A stretch of 64,000 nt of DNA from Blasia pusilla. Taxonomy: Eukaryota > Marchantiophyta > Marchantiopsida > Blasiales. The translations under genes and the position numbers were made by a program. This document shows positions 32,928 to 43,695 of the stretch, piece by piece. The DNA is taken from positions 64,914,001 to 64,978,000 of the forward strand of contig CM114271.1 in the NCBI GenBank assembly GCA_050084515.1, given 5' to 3'. Under the pieces are notes generated by a model. It saw only the letters and a program-made list of their open reading frames with translations. It was not told the DNA's origin and ran no database searches. Each line of letters begins with the position of its first letter. Within the stretch, counting starts at the first letter, position 1.

Positions 32928-33240
32928 TGATGAGGGTAGAGAGTTTGTGGTGGCTTACGCTAGCCGCTCGAATAACGCTGCAGAGGCGAAGTACAACTCG
33001 TATGAGGGTGAGTGCTTCACTGCAGTGTGGGCTGTCGCTCATTATAGGTGTTACCTATTTGGAAACCCCTTTACCATCATCATTGATCATCAACCACTAA
33101 AGTGGTTGATGGAGTCCGACAAGCTTACAAGGAAGCTTGCAAAGTGGTTGATGGGCTCTGTTGTTGCACGAGTATGATTTTCAGGTGGTACATAGACCTG
33201 GGACGTTCAACCAAGATGCAGATGGGTTGAGTCGTAACCC
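32905..33240 (+). pseudogene. gypsy copy 2 RNase H (5'-deleted)
   Basis: Starts at AVVTLHDDEGREFVVAYASR directly after the RT deletion. Then YNSYEGECFTAVWAV, TIIIDHQPLKWLMESDKL and, in a shifted frame, NQDADGLSRN. The first catalytic Asp segment, present in copy 1 (LRTDWSM), is lost with the deletion. Confidence 0.88.
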
Positions 33241-34698
33241 ATACCCGAGTTAGCAAGATGCAACTGGAGCTCGATGGCATGGAGAGAGTGATGAGGAGTC
33301 AGTGCCAGGATGGCACACATCAGCCGATTTAGGCATGTTGGCTATGGAGAGCCAGAGTGTGGAGACTTCAATGGCGAGGTCTAGTGGAGAGTCCTTGAAT
33401 CCGAAGGCCAATGAGGAGACAAAAAGTGGCCGAGATATTCATGATGATGGAGTAGTCTTGGAGTACCTTCGTACTAGCAGCGTTGCGAGCACTGTGGGTG
33501 CTAGAGAGAGGGGTCGGATCCTACAGCGGGCCAGACGGTTCTGTTGGGAGGGGATACATGTTTTGAGGATTTAGGAGGATGGCAAAGTATGCGTAGTGCA
33601 ACATCCTTTGCAGAGAGCACGACTAGTGCAGCATGCCGACGAGGAATTGGGTCACTTTGAGATGAAGCAGACGTACAACTTGCTCTAGATTTAGTATTGG
33701 TGGCGAGGCACGGAGACTGTGTTCAGCGGCTTTTTGCCAGGTGCATGGTATATGATCGGGTCCGAGCATTGTTCAATGCTCCGACTCCACAATTGCATCC
33801 ATTACCAATCATGGGCTTAGCGTATAGATGGAGTTTGGATTTTGCAGGACCTTTGCCTTTGACGGAGCGTCACAGTCGTTATGTGTTGGTGATGGTCGAA
33901 CACTTCTCGAAGTGGATCCAGTTGGTTGCATTTCCTGACAAAGCAAGTGAGGGAGTAGCTTATGCCTTCCTTGACAGAGTGCCGAGTCATTATGGTGCAC
34001 CGACTGAGGTGTTGACAGACTAGGGTACCAAGTTTCGCGGTGAGTTCCAAGCCTTGTGTGATGAGGCGCTGATCAACCACCGCATGACTTTGCGAGATCA
34101 TCCCGAGGCGGATGGATTAGCGGAGAGAGTTGTGCAGACGGTGAAGAGGGGTTTACGCAAGTATGGCTTACAAAGAGGTCACCTAGGAGATTGGGATGTC
34201 CAATTTCCGTGGTTGGCAATGGGATACAAATTCAGCTGGCAGGCATCCTTAGCATCTTTTTCACCGTACTTGCTACATTATGGCGGAGAGCCAGATTTAC
34301 CTGCGGCCATTCGTCGAGATGTCCATGAGGTGTTGGACCTTGATGACCTAGATGTATGGATGGGAGCATGTTTTCAGAGGGCTGAGTTGTTTTGGAGAGT
34401 GATATCCATGGCGTTCAAGAACTTGGTGATTGCGCAACATCGGGATAAGTTGAGGTATGCAACTATTCGGGCTGGTGGTTATCAACCAACTATTTGGAGA
34501 TTTCATCAGGGAGATTATGTCTACTTGCAACAGACAACACCGACGACGTTGGATGTGACTGCAGGGCACACTATCCTGAGAGTGCGTGACGTTTTGCCAT
34601 CCGGTGTTCTCTTGCTAGAGGGACGCGATGGTATGGTATGGAAGGACCATGTTGTAATTGTGCGCCATGTCACCTTCCTAACATTTATGGTACAGTAG
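33241..34698 (+). pseudogene. gypsy copy 2 integrase
   Basis: The zinc-binding region around 33620-33790 includes a TAG before YWWRG (33692) shared with copy 1 and CMVYDRVRA, again with Tyr for the last Cys. Core: WSLDFAGPLP (Asp), YVLVMVEHFSKWI, LTD-stop-GTKFRGEF (second Asp; TAG at 34021 where copy 1 has CAG), and EADGLAERVVQT with the catalytic Glu intact. From 34054 to 34640 one long open frame covers the C-terminal part: RGHLGDWDVQFPWLAMGY, SPYLLHYGGEPDLP, RFHQGDYVYLQQ, VWKDHVV. Confidence 0.93.
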
Positions 34699-34877
34699 AT
34701 CCAAGCTTAGCAGTGGTTACTACAAGCTTGCGTTGTATGTTGTGTGGTTCTGCCCGTAGTGCGGCCACAATGCTAGTGTGTGATGGATGTTCGAGAGGTT
34801 GGCATATGGCATGTTTGACGCCACCTCTCACTAGGATTCCTCAGGGACGATGGTTATGTCCCAAATGTACATAGAGG
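34638..34877 (+). pseudogene. gypsy copy 2 C-terminal PHD finger
   Basis: Open frame overlapping the end of integrase by +2. After CHLPN..DPSLAVVTTSLR it encodes a full Cys4-His-Cys3 PHD finger: CMLC, 11 residues, CDGC, RGW-H-MA-C, 14 residues with QGRW before the final CPKC, then Thr and TAG. All eight zinc ligands and the Trp are present. Copy 1 has the same module at the same place. PHD fingers are read-out domains for histone H3 tails; a role in chromatin targeting is inference. Plant chromoviruses normally carry a chromodomain at this position. Confidence 0.9.
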
Positions 34878-35191
34878 AGATACTAGGTAGGTTTTGATTC
34901 TGAATTTTTCTATGACATGGATGACAAGAAGGCGACTAACAATGGGGCCACATGAGCACCTGAACTTTCTTGCTCTTAGTGTCCGAGAGATGTATGTCAT
35001 GGTAAGTAGGGATAGATGGCTATATGGAGTTAGAGGGACCCAACCACCAACTAGGGGGGCGATTGGAGATATTTTAGTATTTCTTGTCTCGTTGTTTGGA
35101 TGCCTTGAGGTGGCATGGGATAGTGCATGTTTGTGTGTGTGTTCGGTGACAACGATGTATGTTGCGTAGCGATGTGTATGCGCACGGCAAC
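34878..35191 (+). other. gypsy copy 2 3' untranslated segment
   Basis: Contains a purine-rich run AACTAGGGGGGCGA (about 35052-35065), a possible polypurine tract. It is followed by about 120 bp (TTGGAGATATTTT to GCGCACGGCA) that closely match the last 120 bp of the related solo LTR at 41246-41367. Confidence 0.6.
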
Positions 35192-35812
35192 TATCACGTC
35201 TTTTAGGATAGATCCGTGAGATCTAGTAGAGCGCCTTCGTAACTAGTGGAGGACAGGCTTAGTAGGTCGAGGATGACCTGCTGAGGCCCCGGGAAACCCG
35301 AGAGAGCTGGATTCCCCTTCGTTTCGGCTCATTTGGAGCCATATTGAGGAACTTACTATTTTAGCACTAAGTACGATTTTTGAGTATATGATCTACTTTC
35401 TATTTTTGGTAAGTGGCCCTTCACCTCCTACATTAGGTCAAGAGCCAAGGAGGTGACTTGGGAGAATAGGTTACCATGGAGAGAGTTTGGGAGAGGGGAG
35501 GGGTATATCTCAAGGAGAGAGAGTTTGAGAGATCATTCTCTCTTTTTTGAACCTCTTGGCATAAGGCGATGGAGCTATGGTCCCTTGCCTTATGAGTGTA
35601 ACCCAAGCCTCTCATTAGGAGAGTGGGTTTGGTTTGACATTGAGAGAGACATGTGAGGGTGTACACCTTTGAGAGCTATGGCGTGAAATGGTGTAGAGAG
35701 AGATTGGATCTTACTTTAATTAGAGATATTTTAGTACTTCTTGTCCCGTTGTTTGGATGTCATGAGTTAGCATGGGATCGTGCATATTTGTATGTGTGGT
35801 TGGTGACAACTG
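35192..35812 (+). repeat. 3' LTR of gypsy copy 2 (3'-truncated)
   Basis: Matches 24737-25252 over its first 520 bp and continues with AGAGATATTTTAGTACTTC to about 35812, matching the solo LTR at 40738-41367 but losing the last 50 bp. The first two bases are TA, not TG. Confidence 0.7.
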
Positions 35813-36640
35813 AAACAGAGCAAAAACCCAAAAAAATCATAAGACTCGAGGTACATAAAAGTTCATCATATCATGTAGAACACATCATCAAGTTCCAATC
35901 ACATAAGTATATATTATGACAAGCAAAAGAATGTATAAAATATGTTTGTTCTCTGGTTTTGTGACAAGGAAACCATTTTGCCTAAAAAAGGTTCTTGTCT
36001 TAGAATGGTTTCTGGTTACCTCATAGGGAAGTCATTGTGCTTCAAGAAGGTCCTCCTATTAGTATATTTCCAAGAAATCTCGACTCAAGAAGGTCCTCAC
36101 TACCAATACTAGGAATGGTTGATGGTTTCCTCACAGGGACATCATTTTGATTCTAGAAAATATTTTTATTGGTAGATTTTTTTAAATCGAAGTAATCTTG
36201 ATGTTTCTAATTCAATTTCAAGTTTGATGTGGTGGTGGTTATTCACAGTATCAGGTCTAAGGTTTCTTACTTTGTACCAAGGAGGCTTACTTTTAGGGTC
36301 ATGAGAGGTCCACAACTACTATGTCTTCTAAAAGACCCTGATAGTTGGCAAATGGATCTTCTGGATTGAGACACAAGAGCAAAAGATGAGAGTGGCCTTG
36401 CGGGTTCAAATGGTGCATTACAATCAAGCGCACAAAAATATATGCTAAAAAAGTGATATAGTCTTCATGACCAAGGTTGTCTATAAGTTGGACATCTGTG
36501 GGATAGTAACATAGTCTTTTGAAGACACTATGGATGCCAATAATAAGTCTTACATGTGCCTATCACTTAGGAACCTTCAGCAACAATGGGGTTGAAGCAA
36601 ATCATGCATTTGGGCCAATTGTTTGGCGTGACATCCCCTC
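35813..36640. other. Gene-free stretch
   Basis: No conserved coding sequence. A motif of about 60 bp (GGTTTCTGGTTACCTCATAG near 36008) recurs in diverged form near 36125. Nothing else seen. Confidence 0.4.
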
Positions 36641-37171
36641 CTCCGGCTAGACCAATTGCCTTCATCTAATCAGGCATATCTTGTTGTTGTTGGTTCGGAT
36701 TAATGATAGGTGTTGGTGCCAAGATCAAAGAAGCATAGTTGGTAGTGTTTGTTGGATTCTCAACATCAACTTCTTTGAGCACCATTAATCACATGGGCTC
36801 TTGGGGTTGTATGAGGAGAAGCCTAGATTGATGGTTCCGACTTTGACGTCGAAGGAGTCATAATAATATGACGAAGCTGATTTATGGAGAAGCGTTACTA
36901 GGATTATCTAACCCTATATTGCATCAGGGTGTAGGGTTGATAATCCAAATTTTTTCTATTAATAGAAATGAAGAAAAATAGGTTAAAACCCTAGTTTCCC
37001 AAGTAGTGAAATAGTCGGAAGCCGCAACAGTAGCGCATTCCCGTATGTCGAGTTATCTCCATGTTCAGATTTCATCGAAGCTCTTCTGCGAGGGCACGGA
37101 CGGACTAGGCCACTTTGTATCTCCTTAGATTATAATAGATTTCAGTGATTTTCTCACTCTATTTTCTCACA
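36641..37171 (+). repeat. Probable 5' LTR of copia element 2
   Basis: The right end is fixed by the primer-binding site that follows, and it ends CTATTTTCTCACA. The left boundary is uncertain because no intact 3' LTR survives for comparison. Confidence 0.5.
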
Positions 37172-37182
37172 TGGTATCAGAG
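37172..37182 (+). promoter_or_regulatory. Primer-binding site of copia element 2
   Basis: TGGTATCAGAG, the tRNA-iMet type sequence, 72 bases upstream of the gag ATG. Confidence 0.9.
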
Positions 37183-37243
37183 TTGTAGGTTTTCCAATAT
37201 TTTGTATATAGTGATCTAGTGTGTTTGCACAAATTCTTGAGAG

Positions 37244-38140
37244 ATGGGTACTTCTTCATCAGTTCGTGCTCGCCCTCCTCCGCTAGGTGAAGGGAAGTTA
37301 GATGGATCTTAGTAGATATTGTGGAAGTTCAAAATGAGAATTATCCTTGAATCATTTGAGATTTGGGAGACGTCCATAGGGAACGATTCGAATCCACCAG
37401 CTACTTTGAGTTCTGCATGTTCATCTTCATTTGGTGATATCGATCTTGTTATATTTCTGGCGTGGAAATGCAAAAAGGCTGATGGTCTATTTGTGATTGT
37501 CACAAATATAACTGATTCTATCATGACTCTCATTTAACATACGACCACTACTACTAAGCGCAGAATATTCTGAAGAATCAATACAAAACTAGGAATGAGA
37601 CTCGGATTCAGAATCTAGAGAATTAGCGTATGTCTGAGAAATTTTTAGAAAAGGAAAACGCACAACAATTTTTTACGAGGATCAAATATCTTCAAGATTA
37701 GATGACGTCCATAGAAATTTCAAAGTCTAGCAAGGATTTAGCACGTTGCATAAGGATTTTTCCTTCGAGGCATGACAGTTTGGTCACTACATTGAATATT
37801 CAAGTAAGACCTACGCCTCTTACTTTTGAACAATTTAGTGCAATGTTGGTAGATGAGGAAATGCGCTTCAAAGCAAGAGAGGGAAGTGATGCAACATTTA
37901 ATGCCAATATACAAAGAGGTAGAAATCATGAGTACACTTCAAATGTCAAGAAGAAATTTCCAAGGAAAGCCTTCAAATGCTTTTATTGTGATAAGTTAGG
38001 TCATCTTATCAAAGATTGTAGAAAGAGGAGTTAGGATGAGAAGAACGGTTTTTTAAAACCTAAGAAGAAGTTTGGAAATTCTGTAGAACTAGGAGAACAT
38101 GAGGTAGATGCTTAGATAGCAATCGAAGAGTTTTGCACAC
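37244..38140 (+). pseudogene. gag: copia element 2 gag
   Basis: Starts at ATG 37244 (MGTSSSVRARPPPLGEGKLD) with two adjacent TAGs soon after, then WKFKMRIILESFEIWE. A frameshift and several stops follow at 37540-37700. The last third is open at 37702-38034 and ends in an intact zinc knuckle CFYCDKLGHLIKDC (2-4-4). Confidence 0.85.
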
Positions 38141-39400
38141 ACGTAGAACATTCCTCTAAGTCAAAGAGTGAAGATGCATGGGTGCTCGATAGTGAAGCAT
38201 CTAGGCATATGACCAATCATAAGGATTGGTATAGCTTCTTACAGCCTCTGTGGGAGCCCATCGTTGTCACTCTTGGAAATAATGTGAAGTGCCCTATAGA
38301 AGGGAAACAAAAAATTTCTTTAGTCTCACAAAAAGGAGATGAAAAGAAGTTAACTGATGTACTGTATTTGCAAGAGTTGAAGCGCAATTTGCTTTCAGTA
38401 GCAGTATTATGTGATCGCGACTTAGAAGTTCGTTTCAAGAAATCTGGAGCAGTCATCAAGGATGCCAATAGGAAAGTAGTGAGTGAGAGTGTACGCCGTG
38501 GAAATATCTATGAGTTGTATGCTTTCACGAAAAGTGTAGGTAGAGATCTTGGTAGCAGTAAGTTGTGGCATGAAAGATTTGGTCATCTAAGCTTTCCTTA
38601 CTAAGTCAGATGCAGAAATCTGGCATTGTTGCTGATTTACCAACAATTTTTGGAGTGTTGGATACATGTGAAGCTTGTATGATGGGCAAGCAACACCAAA
38701 AACCATTTCCAAAAAAGTCCAGCAATAGAGCAAAGGCTCCTCTAGAGTTGATACATGTTGACCTATGTGATAAAGTGAGAATAGTGGCATTAGGTGGTTC
38801 TTCCTACTTCTTTTTAGTTGTCGACGATTATAGTAGGAAGATGTGGGTGTATTTCCTTCGTGATAAGCAAGTGCTTTTGGAAAATTTAAAGTATGGCACA
38901 AGTTGGTTGAGAATGAGATAGGAAAGAAGGTACAGAACCTTCGCACCAATTGAGGAGGAGAATTCTTATCAACAAAATTCAAAAAATATTGGGGGTAGCA
39001 TGGAATCAAGCGATAGTTAACCACAGAACATACACCACAAAAAAATGGAGTTTTTGAGCTTCGAAACCGTACAATGGTGGAGATGGCAAGATGTATGATG
39101 AAAGCAAAAGGTTTGACAGAAGGATTTTGGGCTGAAGCTATTAATATTGTCGTTTACATTGTAAATAGAAGTGCTACAAAGTCAGTGCAAGGCATGACTC
39201 CTCATCAAGCATACTCAGGTAAGGTACCATCAATCCAACACATGAGGACTTTTGGTAGTGAGTGCTTCATATTCTTGAAGCATCCAGGACCAAGCTGGAG
39301 TCCAAGAGCAGGAAGTGCATCTTTATGGGATACAGTGATGAGTAGTCTAAAGCTTATCGCTTATGGTCACTTGAGGCAAAGAAGATGCTTGTGAGTCGTG
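38141..39400 (+). pseudogene. copia element 2 protease and integrase
   Basis: The protease region has WVLDSEASRHMTNHKDWYSF near 38179-38240: the active-site Gly of DSGA is Glu. Then LKRNLLSVAVLCDRDLEVRF and the pre-integrase LWHERFGHLS. The integrase has CEACMMGKQHQKPF, PLELIHVDLCD, FFLVVDDYSRKMWVYFL, a frameshift after 38900, then MVEMARCMMKAKGL..FWAEAINIVVYIVNRS and FGSECFIFLKHPG. Broken by frameshifts near 38600, 38900 and 39300. Confidence 0.88.
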
Positions 39401-39689
39401 ATGTGGTGTTCCAAGAATAGCCTTATTAAGTGGCGGATATCAGTGGTCCGTCCACATTATCATCAAACGAAGAGATAATCTACCAAAGCACACCATCAAT
39501 GTTAACACCAAATCATCAAGAAGAAGAATTTGGTGATGATTACAGAGAGCAGTCCATTACGGTCACCATACCTTAAGTGGATAAAGCAGATCTTGGATGG
39601 TAAGGATCCACTAGCAATTCATGAAGTTGTTACACGTCCAAGGATATCCAAGAGAATAGAGGAGTAGAATAGAGCTTTCGCACATCTCA

Positions 39690-40737
39690 TCAATATGGCC
39701 TTGATGACTGAGGTCTTGAAGGTGGAAGAGCCATCATGCTTGGATGAGGCCTTTGCTCATTCTCAATGGAGAGAGACCATGCGGATGGAGATGGATGCTA
39801 TTAAAAGAAATGAAACTTGGACTTGGTTCAGAAGTCAAAGGACAGGAGATAATATGCACCAAGTGAATGTACAAGACCAAGTACAAGTCGGATGGTACAT
39901 TGGATAAACTCAAAGCAAGGTTCGTTGCATAAGGATGTTCACAGATCAAAGGTTTTGATTACTATGAGACTTTTGGTCCTACTGCAAGGATGACAACCAT
40001 TCAAATTGTTATAGCGGTGGTAGGAACAAGACGTTGGTCTGTATACCAATACAATGTGTAGTATGCATTTATGAATGAGAGTCGCAAGGAGGAGGTGTAT
40101 GTATCTCAACTACCAGGTTTTGAGACACCCGGATCAGAAGAAAAAGTGTGTTTGCTTCACCCAGCATTGTATGGGTTGAAGCAAGCCCCAACGAATAGAT
40201 ACATTCTTCCAAGAGAGAGGTCTCACCAAGAGTCCGTTAGAAGCAAATTTATCTTTGTTTTGAGAAGATGGGATGTATATGTTGATAGTTTTGTATGTGG
40301 ATGATCTAATCATCACAAGAGATCATAGTAAGAACTTAGAGGAAATGAAGGAAGTGTTGAAATCTGAGTTTGAATTGTCAGATTTAGGTCTTTTACACTA
40401 CTTCATAGGATTGGAGATTTGGCAACAGTCGAATTCTCTCTCAGAAAAAGTATGCTAGAGAAATCTTGAAGGCATTTGGAATGACCAAGTGTAAGGAAGT
40501 GGTCTCGCCAATGGAGGTAGAGTTGAAACTCTCAATGAAGGATGTTTCACCATTGGTAGATGAAAAGTTGTATAGACAGCTTGTGGGTAGTTTTATATTT
40601 TTGTGTAACACAAGACCAGACATTAGCTTTGCTATGGAGATATTGAGTAGGTTCTCAACTAAACCTCGTGAGAATCATTGGAAGGCAAAGATGCATGTGT
40701 TGAAGTACATCAAACGCACTATCAAGTATGGCATCAC
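39690..40737 (+). pseudogene. copia element 2 reverse transcriptase and RNase H N-part
   Basis: Blocks EPSCLDEAFAHSQWRETM, KARFVA-stop-GCSQIKGFDYYETF, EEVYVSQLPGFE, LLHPALYGLKQAP, VLYVDDLIITRDH (intact YVDD, about 40282-40293), and LSDLGLLHYFIGLEIW. Then LYRQLVGSFIFLCNTRPDIS and LKYIKRTIKYGIT, where the solo LTR interrupts. At least four frameshifts. Confidence 0.9.
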
Positions 40738-41367
40738 TATCACGTCTTTTAGGATAGATCGGTGAGATCTAGTAGAGCGCCTTGATGACTAGTGGAGGAC
40801 ACGCTCAGTAGGTTGAGGATGACCTACTGAGGCCCCAAGAAACCTGAGAGAGTAGGTTTTCCCTTCATTTCGGCTCATTTGGAGCCATATTGAGGAACTT
40901 ACTATTTTAGGTAAGTACCATTTTGAGTATATGATAAACTTTATATTTTTGGTAAGTGTCCCCTGACCTCCTACATCAGGTCAAGAGCCGAGGAGGTGAC
41001 TTGAGAGCATAGGTTACCATGGAGAGAGCTTGGGAGAGAGGAGGGGTATACCTCAAGGAGAGAAAGCTTGAGAGATCATTCTCTCTTTGTTGAACCTCTT
41101 GGCAGGAGGCGGCCGAGCTATGGTCTTGCTTGCCTTGTGTGTGTAATCCAAGCCTCTCATTAGGAGAGTGGGTTTGGTTTGACATTGAGAGAGACATGTG
41201 AGGGTGCACACATGTGAGAACTATGGTGTTGTGAGAGAGATTGGAGATATTTTGGTACTTCTTGTCTCGTTATTTGGATGCCATGAGTTAGCATGGGATT
41301 GTACGTGTTTTTGTGTGTGTTCAATGAGAATGATGTTTGTTGTGTAGCAATGTGTATGCGCACGACA
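40738..41367 (+). mobile_element. Solo LTR of the gypsy family, nested in copia element 2
   Basis: About 630 bp. It starts TATCACGTCTTTTAGG and ends GCGCACGACA. The flanking repeat is tcac (40734-40737 and 41368-41371), or atcac (40733-40737 and 41367-41371) if one LTR base is reassigned. Removing it restores a continuous copia RNase H frame (KYGIT..YGVGTEM). The first 500 bp match the LTRs of gypsy copy 2. Confidence 0.88.
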
Positions 41368-41700
41368 TCACCTATGGAGTAGGGACGGAAATGACAGCCT
41401 TTTGTGACTTGGATTGGGTAGGAGACTCAGATTCTCAAAGATCAGTTTCGGGTTATTGCTTCTTGGTAGGATCAAGTGTGGTATCATGGGTCAACAAGAA
41501 GCAACCTACAGTGGCTCTTTCTTCCACTGAGGTAGAGTACAAGGCGACTTGTTATGCTTCTTGTGAAGCAGTCTAGTTGAGATGGATATTGGAGGACATA
41601 AGAAAAGCACCAGAAAGTGGTAGTGTAATGTGGTGTGACAATTGGAGATGCATTGCCATAGCATATAATCATATGTTTCATGTCTCAAGCGTTTGAGATA
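41368..41700 (+). pseudogene. copia element 2 RNase H C-part
   Basis: TAFCDLDWVGDSDSQRSVSG, then SWVNKKQPTVALSSTEVEYK and RWILEDIRKAP, with a TAG at about 41573. It ends near HMFHVSS and loses homology. The catalytic Asp and Glu regions of copia RNase H are visible. Confidence 0.9.
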
Positions 41701-42829
41701 TTTTCTTGATTGGAGTACATGATTGGAAGGACATATGAATCAAAATATTTTTCCATCTATTCACGCAAGTACATTTGAGACAATATTTGAATTTCTTACT
41801 ACAAGATAGTCTTTGTCAATTTGGCACAGTTATGGAACAATTGTCATTGTTTCAATGTCGGGGCGTTGCATGCCCAAGATGTTCAAAAAAACTTGCAAAA
41901 TATACGTTGTGAAAAACATTCAAGAGCATCTTATCTTCCTAATATGATCCTTAGTGTCAAAAAGAGACTAGATTGCTTGCAAAAGACGATGAGTGGACTT
42001 ATTGTTATGGGAAAGATTTATGGTTTGGATCTAAATAGACTTAAGTCCTAATTTTACTACCACCTCAAGGAAATTTGAATCATTAAGGGAGTTAAAAACC
42101 AAAAATGTTTAAATTCACCAAAATTTTCCAAATTGGTATTTAATATAACATCTTATATTTCAATTTTGATTAAGTTAGAATTTTTCTAGAAGATATTTTC
42201 CTTCAAAAAAATCCTCTTTCATCCATTAGTAGTTTAGATTTCCTCCTTTTTTTTTCGCTTGGTATAAGATATGGTAAATTTAAAAGATTTGACAAGCACA
42301 ATTTCTTTTGAAGCCTCAAAATTGTGTCATTTAATGCGCTCATCATCTTGAGGAGATACCTTATGTTAATACAATAGTTATTTTGTACTCCATGAATCAC
42401 AAGGTCATATCTTTGAACATGAATGACAAATATTATTGAAAATTGAATTTTGGAGTATTAGCTTAAACCAATAAGATATTTTGGGCTCATAACTACTAGT
42501 TTTGTCCATCTTATTGTCTGCGTCATGTTTCCCAATATGGTCATTCCCTTATGCAAAATTTTTGATTTGAAATAGCTTCTATGGGATTCAATGATTGCAA
42601 AGAGGTTTTTAGAATGTCTTCGTTTATAGCATATGATTCTACTTCTCTACTTGCTTTCCAAAAAAAATTGGTCTCCTCAATCAAATCATGTGTTTTGTCT
42701 TGGGTATGTTGCTCCTATTTGGTCAAATCAATGAGATGTTTGTTCTAACATACTTTCTTCCCCAAGATATCATTGTTACTGAAGTTTGAAAAAGATGGCT
42801 ATTCCCGATGCCGCCTGCCGAATCATCAC
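41701..42829. other. AT-rich gene-free stretch
   Basis: No conserved coding sequence, LTR or TIR seen. The 76-codon ORF at 41821-42051 has no recognisable domain. Confidence 0.45.
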
Positions 42830-43305
42830 CAAGGCTGAATACACAAAAGGTCCGTGTCTGTGGACATGGCCATCCCAAGAACAAACATGTCAGTGCGGGC
42901 CTAGTTTCTCTTGGCCCATATATGGGCCACCCCGCCCGCATGATAGGCCAGGCTTGACCAACTCGCACCAAGTCGAGCAACGCGTTGTTTGTTCTTGCCG
43001 CATATAGCGAGCCTACATAGGGCCCGCAGCTAGGCCGCAACCTATGCGGGCTAGCCTAGTTCGGGCTTAGCTTGGAACCCTTGTCTAGCTTGGATAAGGC
43101 CTAGTTTGGGCCTTATCCAAGCTAGATGAGGGTTCATAGGAGGCACACCCATTCAATCCCTGCATGCCTTCCTTCATCCAAGATTGTATCTCTATTCCAA
43201 GCCCGTGCAACCTACGGTGGTAAAAAACCCCGGGCAGGGGATCCCTAATCACCCATTAGGCATGTCCAACCCTAGGATGGACAAGTCCATTTCCTAGCAA
43301 CCATG
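42830..43305. mobile_element. hAT-like MITE 2
   Basis: A 476-bp element starting CAAGGCTG and ending AGCAACCATG (degenerate TIRs of the CAAGGTTGCAC type), flanked by a perfect 8-bp duplication atcatcac (42822-42829 and 43306-43313). The interior has GGTCCGTGTCTGTGGACATG-type words shared with the other two MITEs and a GCCC/GGGC-rich middle. Confidence 0.85.
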
Positions 43306-43313
43306 ATCATCAC

Positions 43314-43695
43314 GTTAAGGAGGCTTGTTAGGATCAAAATCAAGATCTTGCAAATCATTGTCAAACTCAATTCCTCTCTAGCTTTTTTTCTTCTATGATT
43401 GTGGTTTGAAGTATTTTTCTTCAAATGGCTTCATATGTCTAACAAGCCATATCAGAATTCCCCATAAGAATTATGGGGAATTCAGATATGTTAGTATATC
43501 CCATAGGGTGAAATAATCTCTAAGGCCTTACATACATTCATTGATAGATACAAAAATGTCTCATTTATACTCGTTTGAAATTTAATGTTTAGGATTGAAC
43601 AACATAGCAATATAGTGCAAAAGATTATTCCATCCCCTCCACTCTTTATGAAAGCACTTTGCTATCTAATTCAAAACATCCTTAGTAATAAAGTT
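43314..43695. other. Spacer between two MITEs
   Basis: Nothing recognised. It contains a short inverted repeat, AGAATTCCCCATAA..TTATGGGGAATTC, near 43453-43483. Confidence 0.4.

Larger units (their letters stand above)
24737..35812 (+). mobile_element. Ty3/gypsy LTR retrotransposon copy 2 (carries methyltransferase and PHD)
   Basis: Same family as copy 1 and same domain order: 5' LTR 24737-25252, leader, gag 26893-28190, a nested solo LTR 28192-29222, linker, protease, methyltransferase 30673-32061, RT, RNase H, integrase, PHD 34638-34877, 3' LTR from 35192. Compared with copy 1 it has fewer stops, and the methyltransferase lies in one frame. It also has an internal deletion between RT and RNase H. 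No convincing flanking duplication was found. Confidence 0.88.
37244..41700 (+). mobile_element. Ty1/copia LTR retrotransposon, element 2 (coding part, 3'-truncated)
   Basis: Gag, protease, integrase, RT and RNase H in copia order with many stops and frameshifts. It is a different family from element 1: little nucleotide similarity and different Gag. RNase H is split by a solo LTR at 40738-41367. Homology ends near 41695, shortly after HMFHVSS, and no 3' LTR follows. Confidence 0.9.
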
